A DNA stretch of 64,000 nucleotides from a bacterium (GCA_014803525.1 JAAVBP010000001.1:1-64000), one strand, 5' to 3'. Numbered from the stretch's first letter, positions 9,007 through 18,595 are shown. Numbers and translations are program-made. The notes: a model not told the origin generated them from the sequence alone.

Positions 9007-10257
9007 TTATTCCTCTATATTTGTTGAAATCATGGATTCGGATGCCGCCATTTTCACAATTGGCGCCAGGTATTTTAATTCTGCATCACTGTGCAGCTTT
9101 ATCCGGTCAATCGTACCACGGCGCGATAAAATCTGTAATCCGCGATCGACCAAGGGCCGGATAAATTCATGCAACAGTCGCCCATATGTCGCGCCCAAGA
9201 TTCGCACCATGTCCGCATTGCGGGCCAGGATTTCCGTCGCGGTCATTTCTTTTTCACTCAGCAACCCAAGGCGGTCGGCCAGCATTGCGTGACGAATGCG
9301 TTCGCGTAAATCCTTTAATATCAGTTGCGACACGTCAAAGTCTGCGCCCGATGCCAGTGGCGTCAGGCCCGACGAACCCACGGCCTTTGGTATAATTGCG
9401 CCCGGCGTCAGGTTGATGTTATTCAGGTTGATTACACCGTCATCGTCGGCCTGCCATATACCGGACACGGCAATCGTTGCATTCTTTAACACCAGTTCCA
9501 CAACCTTGTTCGCGGTTTTAATATCCGGCAATGCGCGCAGTACCGGCCCACGGCCATACATTTCGCCCGACGACACGGCCCAGCGGAATATGATATACGG
9601 GTTCGTCTCAAACGTGCCGGTTGCAACAACATTGTTTTCCACGTCGCCGCCCGCATCCAGCCACGCAACAAATTCGGTGCCTTTTAGGCATTGCACCAAA
9701 CGCAGGGGCATTTCCGGATCATTCTTGATCGATTCACGCAGGTTGGCCGGCGGCGTCCATGTTGGGTAACGCTGTAAAACCTCGGACGCGGGCATGGATG
9801 TCGTGTGGAATATCGCGTCACCGATCAGCGCGATGTCATGCATCGGGATGGATGTGAACGAAAACGCCGACACCGCACCAATCGGATTTTCCGCCATAAA
9901 CAGGCATGCGGTACCGGTGATAACCAAATCCATATAGCACTGATGAATTGTGGTATAAAAATTTGAATCATTCAGGTTCGCGCGCAGGGCGGCCACCGCC
10001 GGCGCGGCATCGGGTGACATTTCGCTTTCCGGCACCAAATCAATCCACATTGATTCCGGCGGCGTCAGCAACGAATACATCGCCGCGGCCAGGTTATCCG
10101 CACTGTCGGCGGCCGTTGCATCAAACAGCGCGGCCGCATCCGCGTCATCGCGCGGCATTGTGTACTTTATCGCATCGTCCCAGCGGCGAACCCAAGGCGC
10201 GCGCGCATCAATCGCACGACGATACAGTTTTTGAAGATTCTGAATATTGTTTTGCAT
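9007..10257 (-). CDS. Phage head-tail connector (portal) protein, T7 gp8-like
   Basis: The portal ring is the docking site for the packaging motor and tail in podoviruses. The 416-residue product begins with the typical helix LQKLYRRAIDARAPWVRRWDDA and contains the conserved WVDL-like patch (PPESMWIDLVPESE) and ILARNADMVRILGATYGRLLHE near the C-terminus. T7 gp8 is longer (about 535), so this is a compact member. AAAGGAGTAAAC precedes the ATG. It directly follows the terminase nuclease fragment, as in intact phages. Confidence 0.85.
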   Translation of the reverse strand: MQNNIQNLQKLYRRAIDARAPWVRRWDDAIKYTMPRDDADAAALFDATAADSADNLAAAMYSLLTPPESMWIDLVPESEMSPDAAPAVAALRANLNDSNFYTTIHQCYMDLVITGTACLFMAENPIGAVSAFSFTSIPMHDIALIGDAIFHTTSMPASEVLQRYPTWTPPANLRESIKNDPEMPLRLVQCLKGTEFVAWLDAGGDVENNVVATGTFETNPYIIFRWAVSSGEMYGRGPVLRALPDIKTANKVVELVLKNATIAVSGIWQADDDGVINLNNINLTPGAIIPKAVGSSGLTPLASGADFDVSQLILKDLRERIRHAMLADRLGLLSEKEMTATEILARNADMVRILGATYGRLLHEFIRPLVDRGLQILSRRGTIDRIKLHSDAELKYLAPIVKMAASESMISTNIEE

Positions 10258-10276
10258 GTTTACTCCTTTGCTTTAT

Positions 10277-11125
10277 TCAGATTTTGAAATTCGTGTTTGC
10301 GGAAAATATCTGTGACGCGGCGCCGCGTGGGCGGATGACGTATGGTGTCAACGCCAATGCACCCGCAACCGCATCCAAACCGTCGTCATGTGTGGTGGCG
10401 CCAATGGGACTCCACCCCAGCATTTCTGACATCAATGGTGTTTGTTTTAGACGCGCATGCGCATACAGGCGCCCAGTGGATAACAACGGTTCAATCGCAT
10501 CCAGGATTCTGGATTCTTTGTTTTTATTATTGACGATTTTCTGGACGAATATGTTTGCACCACGGCGCGAGGCCACATCACGCATAATTTCCGGCAGTGC
10601 GTTTCCAATACCGTTTGTTTCAATTGCAATGCGTCGCATGGCACGCGCCGTCATGAAATCCAGCACCATGTCACACTGGTGCGCCAATGGATGCGCGTCA
10701 TTATCATCCACGCGCAGATACAATGCGTCATGTATAAACGCACGATGTGACGTGTCATCACGAAAGGCAAGTACGCATACACTGCCATCCGATTTGCGGC
10801 GCCCGCCGGACGGATCCCAGTATAATGCCGCACCTGTGACACGCTTGTCACCAATGCGCGCATGCGCCGCGTCAAATTCCGCATCATAGAAATGCAGCGC
10901 ACCCGGATCCAATCGCACACGTTCCAATCCGCCACATTCCAGCATCATCTGGGACATAAAGTGCCGACGCCCGACAGTATCGCGCATTTGTTCGATGCGG
11001 GGCACTGGAAAAACCTCGGGCCAAGCCGGATTTCCGCCCGCATCCATCACCGGTATCTTTAATTCTTTGAACCCGCGCAAAAAAGGCGTTGAAATAGCAA
11101 AATTTTTATATACTATATCTGACAT
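10277..11125 (-). CDS. Terminase large subunit, C-terminal nuclease fragment
   Basis: This is the headful nuclease half of a T7-like TerL. It begins at the domain linker (TPFLRGFKELKIPVMDAGGN) and has the RNase H-like acidic motifs DPSGGRRKSDG, AIETNGIG and DDGLDAVAG. The N-terminal ATPase half is encoded separately at 14436-15125; the missing link is a 3.4 kb opposite-strand block with dnaB. The ATG at 11125 overlaps the dnaB ATG (11124) head to head and has no ribosome binding site, so it may not be translated. Longer frames upstream run into dnaB. Confidence 0.8.
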   Translation of the reverse strand: MSDIVYKNFAISTPFLRGFKELKIPVMDAGGNPAWPEVFPVPRIEQMRDTVGRRHFMSQMMLECGGLERVRLDPGALHFYDAEFDAAHARIGDKRVTGAALYWDPSGGRRKSDGSVCVLAFRDDTSHRAFIHDALYLRVDDNDAHPLAHQCDMVLDFMTARAMRRIAIETNGIGNALPEIMRDVASRRGANIFVQKIVNNKNKESRILDAIEPLLSTGRLYAHARLKQTPLMSEMLGWSPIGATTHDDGLDAVAGALALTPYVIRPRGAASQIFSANTNFKI

Positions 11126-12680
11126 GGACTTTACTCCCAAAACATTGCCAACAAACTTAGAAGCAGAACAGGCCGTTCTGGCCGCGGTTCTGATGAACAA
11201 TCGCGCATTGGAACGCGTGTCCGAATTCTTGAAACCGGAACATTTTTCGCACCCTGCGCACCAGGAAATTTATAAACTGGCGCAAAAGCAATTTGCCGCC
11301 GGTATCCCATTCGACATCATCACCGCGAAAAATTATCTGGATCAGCAGGGAACGCTGGAATCCGTTGGCGGCGTCGATTATTTGACCGAACTGGCCGGTG
11401 CCGGTGCAACGGTGGTAAATGTCGATCAATATGGCCGCATCGTTTATGAAAATGCACTGCGGCGCGAACTGATTACCATCGGCCAGGATATTGCCGGCGC
11501 CGCATTTGTTGAGGATTTGGATAATCCCGTTGCGCGCCAGATTGAAATCGCAGAACAGAAGCTGTTTGACCTGTCGACCGTCGGTGACACCGAACAGGAA
11601 CCAAGTTTGATTTCAGACGCATTGGCCGAGGCCATGCGCGAAGCCGAAATCGCGTACAAGGCCGACGGCATGCTGTCGGGCCTGACCACGGGTTTAACGG
11701 CATTGGATAAATCCATCAGTGGCCTGCACCATTCCGATTTGATTATCATCGCCGGACGTCCCGCGATGGGAAAAACAACGCTGGCGATGAATATCGCGTT
11801 TAACGCGGCAAATGCAATCTTGGCCGGACGCGCAAATGTAAATTACAAGGGCGCGGTCGTGTTTTTCAGTCTGGAAATGTCACGTTCCCAGTTGGCGGCG
11901 CGTGTTCTGTCATCCCAGTCCAAGGTACCCGCATCCGCCATGCGCGAAGGCAACCTGACGGACGAAGATTTCCTTAAAATGTCGCAATACGCCAATGCGA
12001 TTGGTCGCGTACCGTTGCGTATTGACGACACGCCGGGTATGTCTGTGCCGATGATGCGCACACGTGCACGTCGCATCGCGCGCAAGCATGGTGGCATTGC
12101 ACTGATTGTTATCGATTACCTGCAGCTGATGACATCACCAGGCGGCAAGCGTAATGATAATCGCGTTCAGGAATTATCCGAAATCACCCGTGGCCTTAAA
12201 ATGCTGGCCAAGGAAATGGATGTGCCTGTTATTGCCCTGTCCCAGTTGTCACGTAGTGTCGAATCACGTGATGATAAACGCCCAATGTTATCAGACCTGC
12301 GCGAATCGGGATCTATTGAACAGGACGCTGACATTGTGATGTTCACCTATCGCGAAGAATACTATCTGCAAAATCGCGACCCGTCACAACGCCTGTCGAA
12401 TACAAGCAGTGATGCCCAGGTCGAAAACTGGCAACGTCGTTTGGAACGCGCCCGCGGCAAGGCGGAAATCATTATCGGCAAAAACCGTCATGGCCGGCCA
12501 GAGACCGTACAAACAGCATTCTTGGGCGATTACAGTTTGTTTGACAACCTGGATGAAGAGGCTGCACGCGGCGAAAACCCATTCAATGACGCCATGCCAA
12601 CCAATGCATCTGCGCCGGCACCTGAATTTGAAAACACAAACTTTGACGCCAGTGCGATTCCTGACGATATGCCACTGTAA
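11124..12680 (+). CDS. dnaB: Replicative DNA helicase DnaB
   Basis: Hexameric helicase of the replication fork. The 518-residue product has the primase-binding N-domain (LPTNLEAEQAVLAAVLMNN), a linker and the RecA-like domain with Walker A GRPAMGKTT, ALIVIDYLQLM (Walker B), LSQLSRSVESR and the late EEYYL segment plus KNRHGRPETV, as in chromosomal alphaproteobacterial DnaB. There is no Shine-Dalgarno site before the ATG, and the upstream bases belong to the phage terminase fragment on the other strand. The gene therefore seems to sit at an insertion or rearrangement boundary. A phage-borne DnaB is the alternative. Confidence 0.93.
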   Translation: MDFTPKTLPTNLEAEQAVLAAVLMNNRALERVSEFLKPEHFSHPAHQEIYKLAQKQFAAGIPFDIITAKNYLDQQGTLESVGGVDYLTELAGAGATVVNVDQYGRIVYENALRRELITIGQDIAGAAFVEDLDNPVARQIEIAEQKLFDLSTVGDTEQEPSLISDALAEAMREAEIAYKADGMLSGLTTGLTALDKSISGLHHSDLIIIAGRPAMGKTTLAMNIAFNAANAILAGRANVNYKGAVVFFSLEMSRSQLAARVLSSQSKVPASAMREGNLTDEDFLKMSQYANAIGRVPLRIDDTPGMSVPMMRTRARRIARKHGGIALIVIDYLQLMTSPGGKRNDNRVQELSEITRGLKMLAKEMDVPVIALSQLSRSVESRDDKRPMLSDLRESGSIEQDADIVMFTYREEYYLQNRDPSQRLSNTSSDAQVENWQRRLERARGKAEIIIGKNRHGRPETVQTAFLGDYSLFDNLDEEAARGENPFNDAMPTNASAPAPEFENTNFDASAIPDDMPL

Positions 12681-12744
12681 TTATTCTCTTGCACTGGGCT
12701 TTAAAATTGACTAATATTTTGTCAAGAATACGAAGGAGTTCGCA

Positions 12745-13752
12745 ATGGCCCAGGAAGAAATAATTTTTCCAAATAATATACGTAACATCAGACTTGCCGC
12801 CGGTATGAAGATGACAGAATTGGCACGTCGCGCAAACCTGTCCCTGTCCGCGGTTTCCAAGATTGAAAAAGGTGTACGTCGCCTGAATCAGAAGCAGTTG
12901 CTGAATATATGCAATATTCTGGGATGCAAACTGTCCGATATATTCATCAAGGAATCTGACGATGTCGCCGGCCAGTGGCAGAATGAAATCAAACGTCGTC
13001 TGAATGATAACGAAGACAGCGGCCTGAAAGTGTTCGGCAGCGGCATTCGCAAAATCCGTCAACAGACCGGTAAAACCATTGCCCAGGCCGCAAAAGATGC
13101 CGGTATGACATTGTCCGTTTATCATAAGATAGAGGTTGGCCAGCGCGAGGTTTATGAAAACGAGATCGAACCATTAGCCAAATCATTTGCACACAATGTA
13201 GAAAGCCTGTTTGATGAAATCGCAAAACTGTATAAGTCTGGCGAACTGAACAAGCAAATCAGCAAAGTCAAAGAACGCGTCAAATCTGTTCTGGTTCCCG
13301 GCGCACCGGTATCCGGCATGGATTTACAGGGCGGCCTGTATGGTGCCAAATTGTATGACAGCGCACGAAAAAAGCTGGTTCCGGTATTCGGCACACCGTC
13401 CGGCAAATCAATATCTTTGAAAAAATCGGACAAGACAATGATTGTCGCCCCAATGCCATTAGAGGGTCGCCCCGGTATCTATGCGATTATGCCAAACTCA
13501 AAACGTCTGGGCGGATTTATCCCGGAAAATGCATACCTGTTTGCCGATTCCACTGTTACACCGGAACCGGGTGATTTGGCGGTCTTTATTGATACAGACT
13601 TTGCAACACTGCCTACAGACAGCGCCACAACGGCCCATATCGCGATCTTTCGCACAGATGCCAAGGGACGCGCGCATGGTCAGGTTGTATCACCCGAAGA
13701 AAAAGTTACAGGAAAATCCGTACACAAGATTATTATGATTGTAACGGAATAA
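12745..13752 (+). CDS. Double XRE-HTH regulator with S24-like C-terminal domain
   Basis: A 335-residue DNA-binding protein with two helix-turn-helix domains: residues about 10-65 (IRNIRLAAGMKMTELARRAN) and about 95-150 (GIRKIRQQTGKTIAQAAKDA). The C-terminal part (around RPGIYAIMPNSKR and TVTPEPGDLAVFID) resembles the S24/LexA fold, but I cannot see a clear Ser-Lys catalytic dyad. GAAGGAGTTCGCA precedes the ATG. It follows dnaB by 64 bases in the same orientation, so it may regulate itself and its neighbours. Host or phage origin is open. Confidence 0.75.
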   Translation: MAQEEIIFPNNIRNIRLAAGMKMTELARRANLSLSAVSKIEKGVRRLNQKQLLNICNILGCKLSDIFIKESDDVAGQWQNEIKRRLNDNEDSGLKVFGSGIRKIRQQTGKTIAQAAKDAGMTLSVYHKIEVGQREVYENEIEPLAKSFAHNVESLFDEIAKLYKSGELNKQISKVKERVKSVLVPGAPVSGMDLQGGLYGAKLYDSARKKLVPVFGTPSGKSISLKKSDKTMIVAPMPLEGRPGIYAIMPNSKRLGGFIPENAYLFADSTVTPEPGDLAVFIDTDFATLPTDSATTAHIAIFRTDAKGRAHGQVVSPEEKVTGKSVHKIIMIVTE

Positions 13753-13785
13753 TTCCGATAAACATTATCGCCAGGAGGGGGCATC

Positions 13786-14511
13786 ATGTTAAACGTCAAA
13801 GCCAGCGTGATCGCGCAAAAATTGCTGAACCTGTATCGCCAGGAACACGTTATTATCGGCGGATGGACCGTGGTTAATCAAGTGTTCGTGGACGAGGCCA
13901 CACCTGACGTTTTAACAGCCCTGGGCGAATTACCAACCGGATCCAGTTTGGTGCGTCATATCGAAAATCTGCGCAGTGGTAAGACCCCCATGGATTCAAT
14001 TGAACGCGATCTGATGCCATACGGTGGCGCAATGGGTACCGCCGCAACCGCCGCACCAGTTGCACCAGAACAATGGAATGACCTGGCGCGTGTTATCGCG
14101 GAATTTACCCCAGATGACTCGGGTCTGGCCCGATTGGAATCCGACCCGGTAATAAAACAATTTGGTGCAGAATGGCTGGTTGCGATACGCAATGCGCTGA
14201 ATGGGAATGCGGAACTGCAACAGAAATGGGATATCGTCACCCAAACATATCGCGCATATCGCATGTGGAATAATGCCAGTCAGATTATAAACACACCCAT
14301 ATCTGACCGTGTACGCGCACAATTACAGGTGGACATGCCAGAATACGAAACATATCTGCCAATGTTTGGCGATGCTGGTATGGCATTACTGGGGAAACTG
14401 CGCACATTCCTGAGCGGTGCGAAATCCGACCCCAATCAAACCAGTGACGACAATTCTGTTGAACCTGTCGATGCACCAGAATCTGATGTGTCATCAGAGC
14501 CGGTACGATAA
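13786..14511 (+). CDS. Uncharacterised protein following the double-HTH regulator
   Basis: A 241-residue soluble protein, third in the dnaB-HTH unit, with a perfect AGGAGG-type site (CCAGGAGGGGGCATC). No family is recognised. The sequence is mostly helical with a Gly/Ala-rich linker (PYGGAMGTAATAAPVAPEQW) and an acidic, low-complexity tail (DDNSVEPVDAPESDVSSEP). Its stop codon lies in a short palindrome, ACGATAAATCGT, at the exact point where the terminase ATPase reading frame on the other strand loses its phage sequence. The tail may therefore have been created by a junction. Confidence 0.7.
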   Translation: MLNVKASVIAQKLLNLYRQEHVIIGGWTVVNQVFVDEATPDVLTALGELPTGSSLVRHIENLRSGKTPMDSIERDLMPYGGAMGTAATAAPVAPEQWNDLARVIAEFTPDDSGLARLESDPVIKQFGAEWLVAIRNALNGNAELQQKWDIVTQTYRAYRMWNNASQIINTPISDRVRAQLQVDMPEYETYLPMFGDAGMALLGKLRTFLSGAKSDPNQTSDDNSVEPVDAPESDVSSEPVR

Positions 14512-15125
14512 ATCGTATCGACCGTATGCGGCGTCCCGATATAAATCATGGCACCATGCGGTGCCAGGATAAAATCTAATTCCCGCAACCGTTCACGTAA
14601 TTCTGTGCGCTTGTGCGCGGTGTTACTGGTATTTGGGACCTCTATGTCATCACAAATAATCAAATCGGATCGCATACCTGTAATATTTCCGTATATTCCC
14701 TGGCATACAACCGATGGTTCGCGTATACCGACCGGACGATTTATGGTAATACGGCTGGCCGCCCATTCTTTTTTATTTGATGGAACCAGACTTTGACAAG
14801 CCGGATGATTTTCCAATATATGTTTTATATGTCCAACCATTCGCCCCGCCAGTGACGTTTCCGCCGACAGTATCATTATACGCGATTCTGGACGATGCAA
14901 TAAGACGCACGCAGCAAAAATTCCAACCACCGTCGATTTCCCAGAATGCCGAAAAGCCATCAACAATCCACGATGCGGCACATCCATCCAGACATCAACC
15001 AAAAACCGCATAATTTCGCGATGATGCCGCGGTGTTTCACATCCAATGACGGCATTCCACTCATCCATAAAATCACAGAATTCCGTAATCATCTTGTGTT
15101 TCATTTGGTGCCACATCTGTAACAT
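14436..15125 (-). CDS. Terminase large subunit, N-terminal ATPase fragment
   Basis: ATP-driven DNA-packaging motor half of a T7-like TerL. It has the Walker A-like FRHSGKSTVV, MILSAETS, Walker B LIICDDIE and the coupling motif MIYIGTPHT, then breaks off after HTVDTIYR. The last 22 residues read the antisense of the unknown gene's tail and are not phage-like. The nuclease half is at 10277-11125. Starts at 15125, 15104 or 15092 are possible; all overlap the fibre gene. With both halves intact in themselves, function as two chains cannot be excluded, but an interrupted gene is simpler. Confidence 0.8.
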   Translation of the reverse strand: MLQMWHQMKHKMITEFCDFMDEWNAVIGCETPRHHREIMRFLVDVWMDVPHRGLLMAFRHSGKSTVVGIFAACVLLHRPESRIMILSAETSLAGRMVGHIKHILENHPACQSLVPSNKKEWAASRITINRPVGIREPSVVCQGIYGNITGMRSDLIICDDIEVPNTSNTAHKRTELRERLRELDFILAPHGAMIYIGTPHTVDTIYRTGSDDTSDSGASTGSTELSSLV

Positions 15126-15621
15126 AACCGTAATCGTTTATCAGATATGGCTGCGCCGTGGCCAGTACGGAAATTAAATTATTATAAATCCCCAATACGC
15201 CACCCCCACCCAGTTTATCTGTGACCAGGTTATTTGTGTATTCTAAAAAACGCATTACGTTATCGTGCGTATTTTGCCATTGGGCCAAATCAATATCGGC
15301 CCCACGAATATCATGCAACGCCGCCAACAGGAAATTGAAATCGGTATTTAAATCCTCTGGATCAATCTTTGCCGTCGGCTGATAATCAATTACGCGCGAC
15401 AAATCCACCTGGCGAAAAATATCGATACGTACATTATCCGCAGGGGCATTGGCAAATATAACCGTACCACCGGTTAAATCTTCGTTTGAATATACGCCGT
15501 ATTCGGTTGATGTCATAACACAATCATCGACAACGACGCGAATATCTGATTCTTGGAAAAACGGGAACGCAAACATGAATTCCGTGGTTGCGCCATCACC
15601 GGTATAAGTAATTTTGTACAT
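15073..15621 (-). CDS. Phage tail fibre N-terminal domain protein (T7 gp17-like)
   Basis: The 182-residue protein matches the tail-attachment domain of T7-type fibres: ITYTGDGATTEFMFAFPFFQ, IRVVVDD, FANAPADNVRIDIFRQVDLSR and IDPEDLNTDFNFLLAALHDI. Only the attachment domain and a short rod are present; no receptor-binding tip follows, so the fibre is truncated or the tip is encoded elsewhere. GGGGGGCATT precedes the ATG at 15621. Confidence 0.85.
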   Translation of the reverse strand: MYKITYTGDGATTEFMFAFPFFQESDIRVVVDDCVMTSTEYGVYSNEDLTGGTVIFANAPADNVRIDIFRQVDLSRVIDYQPTAKIDPEDLNTDFNFLLAALHDIRGADIDLAQWQNTHDNVMRFLEYTNNLVTDKLGGGGVLGIYNNLISVLATAQPYLINDYGYVTDVAPNETQDDYGIL

Positions 15622-15635
15622 AATGCCCCCCATGA

Positions 15636-15989
15636 TTATCCGACAATATCATCCAGTCTGGACAACAGTGATTTTACGATATTCGGTTTTTTTGCATGTG
15701 CCTTTCTCAGTTTTTCCAGATTAGTGCGCCGTTTATCTTCATATGGCTGCTCGGTTTCTTCGGCCAGACGTTTTAAAACAGCCTCTTCGGTCATGCCGCG
15801 ACCGGCACCGGACATTCCGGACGCACCGTATTTTGCACGTTGCGTTGCCAGTGCCTTTTTAACCAGATTATTCTTGGCCTGTTCATCCGCCGCCATCTGT
15901 TCCAGTATTTTTTTGCGTTCAGTTTTTGCTTCTTTTTTTGCTTTTTTGTAATCCAATACTTCCGTTACATCTGATACAACTTGTCCCAT
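15636..15989 (-). CDS. Phage coiled-coil protein of unknown function
   Basis: A 117-residue, highly charged, helical protein (KKAKKEAKTERKKILEQMAA; LEKLRKAHAKKPNIVKSLLS) with a Gly-rich turn (YGASGMSGAGRG). AAAGGAGATTTTTT precedes the ATG at 15989. It lies between the nozzle-like tail protein and the fibre, where podoviruses encode internal virion proteins, but it is far too short to be one. No family is recognised. Confidence 0.65.
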   Translation of the reverse strand: MGQVVSDVTEVLDYKKAKKEAKTERKKILEQMAADEQAKNNLVKKALATQRAKYGASGMSGAGRGMTEEAVLKRLAEETEQPYEDKRRTNLEKLRKAHAKKPNIVKSLLSRLDDIVG

Positions 15990-16005
15990 AAAAAATCTCC
16001 TTTGA

Positions 16006-17724
16006 TTATGAAATTGAATATCGCCCATGCATCGTGACCGACAATACCGTTACCGGCAATGGGTCACTGCCATGCAGTCGCCACATTGGTGAAATGGTGT
16101 CTGTATGCGTCCCCAGTATATTTATAAAGACATCACCCGTATATCCTGGCTGGGCCGCGTCATATATGCCATTTGGCAATGTCACACGCGCCCCATTTAT
16201 AAACAGTGACTTGGTATCCAATACACGCGCGGATATTTTATAAATTCTTATTTTCTTTGGGTTATGTCCACTGGCACGTAATGGCAATGCCTCGGCTGAG
16301 AATGAAAATCCATACTGGCCCGCATCAACCATTTCGTTATCGGAAAACTTTTCCAGACAGACCACGACACCACGGCGCACAACAACAAATGTTTCACCAC
16401 CAGCCACCGCAACAGACAAAAACTGTCCTTGGGTTTTATAAACACCCCATGCAGAAATCCCCAACGTCGAATTCTTGTTCAACACCGCCATATCGCCATT
16501 CGCCATAACAATAAATAATTGATGTGTGTCATCATTATATGCAATATCAACAGGCCCCGTCATCAGGCTTTTGGACAGCGCACACAAATCCTTAGCATTA
16601 TAAGTCTGGCTAAGTTCATCCAGCGTTAATTCACGTATATCCTTTTCCGTAGCGGAAATAAATACAGTCGCGCCTTCGACCTTTTGCGGCGGCAAATAAC
16701 GGGTGGCCACACTGCCGACAGATGTATGTTGCTTAATATCTACAACCGACGGTGTCAATGGCTTGCTGGATATGGCCCATTCGCCAACAGACGTTAAAAT
16801 CTGCAGATTATCACTGCTGACGACCGTACAGATTTGCTGACGTCGACTGGATAACAGGGTTATAAATATCGCCTCGTCATCCAGACCGGTACCAACATCA
16901 AAATTGTTATGCCGCCCAACCTGGGACATCCATACGCCAGCCGGCCAATCACGCGAACCACCAAAAACCAGTCTATCCTGGTGAAATGAAATACTGCATG
17001 GCCATCCGCGGGTTTCGCTGAATGCGGCCTCGCGCCAATCGGATACGGCTGATGAAGGCAACGTATATGGCCCATTGGTATATGCAACAACAACCGTCGG
17101 ACTGATGTATTGCGTAATAACCCACTGACGATCCAGCAGGGCCAGGCGTCCATTTACATGCGCCGCGGTCCAGAAATCACGTGATGTGGTAAATGTTGCA
17201 TAATTGTTCCCGCCAGAATTTTGTGAAACTGTGATTTTTATATCATCTGCATCATCAAATTTCATGAACGGGATATTTATCGTCATATCGGCATCATTTC
17301 TGGAAAAGCTGAACAACGATAATGAAAATGTATTGCCTGTTTTCTTTAATATCCGCGGCTGATAATCCGGGTGCACGAATATCATTGTACCGAAACGTTG
17401 GGCATATTGCAAACGACCACATGCCGTGGTATTCCATGGCGATAAAATATCACGCACCTGGATTCCGTTTGAAAAAATTAGGATATGCCCATCGGTCAGT
17501 GCCAACAAATAATCTTCACCTTCGGCCACGGAAAAAGGAATTAATCGTGCATCAGATGGCAACGCGGCAACCGATGCCAATCCGCGTCGACGTGTTAAAC
17601 CACCGCCGGAAATAACATCCATATTTTCCAACCGACTTAGCCCGTTTATATCATCGCGGGCAAAGAATTCAGAATCAACCTGCCCGCTGGCAAAAGAATT
17701 CTGTGTTTTTATAAAAGATCCCAT
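16006..17724 (-). CDS. Phage tail tubular/nozzle protein (T7 gp12-like)
   Basis: The 572-residue protein begins with IKTQNSFASGQVDSEFFAR and LENMDVISGGGLTRRRGL, the characteristic start of nozzle proteins in which a small number of beta-blades follow. Later, FHQDRLVFGGSRDWPAGVWMS is the conserved propeller segment. It forms the distal tail tube in T7-like virions. AGGGGCGCGA precedes the ATG. It lies between the gp11-like adaptor and small coiled-coil gene, as expected. Confidence 0.85.
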   Translation of the reverse strand: MGSFIKTQNSFASGQVDSEFFARDDINGLSRLENMDVISGGGLTRRRGLASVAALPSDARLIPFSVAEGEDYLLALTDGHILIFSNGIQVRDILSPWNTTACGRLQYAQRFGTMIFVHPDYQPRILKKTGNTFSLSLFSFSRNDADMTINIPFMKFDDADDIKITVSQNSGGNNYATFTTSRDFWTAAHVNGRLALLDRQWVITQYISPTVVVAYTNGPYTLPSSAVSDWREAAFSETRGWPCSISFHQDRLVFGGSRDWPAGVWMSQVGRHNNFDVGTGLDDEAIFITLLSSRRQQICTVVSSDNLQILTSVGEWAISSKPLTPSVVDIKQHTSVGSVATRYLPPQKVEGATVFISATEKDIRELTLDELSQTYNAKDLCALSKSLMTGPVDIAYNDDTHQLFIVMANGDMAVLNKNSTLGISAWGVYKTQGQFLSVAVAGGETFVVVRRGVVVCLEKFSDNEMVDAGQYGFSFSAEALPLRASGHNPKKIRIYKISARVLDTKSLFINGARVTLPNGIYDAAQPGYTGDVFINILGTHTDTISPMWRLHGSDPLPVTVLSVTMHGRYSIS

Positions 17725-17742
17725 TCGCGCCCCTCCATAATT

Positions 17743-18261
17743 TTAAAAACGTGCGCTAATCAACGAAAAATCATCTATACCCGCAGGCGTCGATGTACTG
17801 CTGTCAATGAATTTTGCGGATTGCAGTTCTGTTTCATATAACGCGGTTAACATTCTGAAAACCGTTTGATCGCCCGATAATGGAATACAAAATTCCATCG
17901 CCAATCGCGTTGCGGCAACACTGGCGAAATATCCTGGGAATGCCTCTGGCGCGACACGTGTCAATCCAATGATTGTCATTGTATTACCTGGCCCAAAGAT
18001 CTTGTTCCCACGAATATCCCCGTCGCATTTAACAACACGCAAACAATCAACCGGTATCAAGAAATCCCCATCCGTATTCTTGGTCAATTCAAAAGACCGA
18101 CACGCAAAACGCCACACATGTGACGTCAACAGGTTGTCTATTACCGTATCGAACAATGTTCGCGCCAATTGTGCAGACGCACTGTCATCGGCCAGCGATT
18201 GAATGGGCGCCTCTCCCAGTTTCAGTAATGCCATAGAGCATAAATCAATCTTAGTAAGCAT
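17743..18261 (-). CDS. Phage tail tubular/adaptor protein (T7 gp11-like)
   Basis: The 172-residue protein starts MLTKIDLCSMALLKLGEAPI and continues SASAQLARTLFDTVIDNLLTSH, the typical gp11/adaptor fold that joins portal and nozzle. AAGGGGGCGTTA precedes the ATG. It is separated from the capsid-side gene by a terminator-like hairpin, so expression may be reduced relative to the capsid. Confidence 0.82.
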   Translation of the reverse strand: MLTKIDLCSMALLKLGEAPIQSLADDSASAQLARTLFDTVIDNLLTSHVWRFACRSFELTKNTDGDFLIPVDCLRVVKCDGDIRGNKIFGPGNTMTIIGLTRVAPEAFPGYFASVAATRLAMEFCIPLSGDQTVFRMLTALYETELQSAKFIDSSTSTPAGIDDFSLISARF

Positions 18262-18289
18262 TAACGCCCCCTTTTTTTCATAAAAAAAC

Positions 18290-18324
18290 ATAAAAACCGG
18301 GACCGGCATAATACCGGCCCGGCA
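18290..18324 (-). terminator. Terminator-like hairpin inside the phage operon
   Basis: On the minus strand a GC-rich imperfect hairpin (CCGGGCCGG ... CCGGTCCCGG) is followed by TTTTTATG. It would separate expression of the capsid block from the tail block. Confidence 0.65.
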
Positions 18325-18332
18325 GATTTATT

Positions 18333-18563
18333 TTAGGCCAATGCCGCCAGCGTAATTTTATCGCCGGTCACACCAACTTTTCTTAATGCAGTATTATCAG
18401 TTGCATTTATAATAATTACATCACCAATATTCATCAGTGTTTTAACACTGTCGAAATATCCGGCGGTGGTAATTGCCGCAATTTTTTCATCCGACACATA
18501 ATGCCACAATGTAAAACCATTTGCATACGCAATCACGGACAGATTTTTATTCTGAAATGCCAT
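18333..18563 (-). CDS. Small phage protein after the capsid gene
   Basis: A 76-residue protein (FQNKNLSVIAYANGFTLWHY ... TLMNIGDVIIINATDN) with a compact beta-rich look. The ATG at 18563 follows AAAGGATAAAAGA. Position directly after the major capsid gene suggests a head decoration or stabilising protein; this is inference from order only. Confidence 0.7.
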   Translation of the reverse strand: MAFQNKNLSVIAYANGFTLWHYVSDEKIAAITTAGYFDSVKTLMNIGDVIIINATDNTALRKVGVTGDKITLAALA

Positions 18564-18595
18564 TTCTTTTATCCTTTGCCTGTATGTTATTTGTC

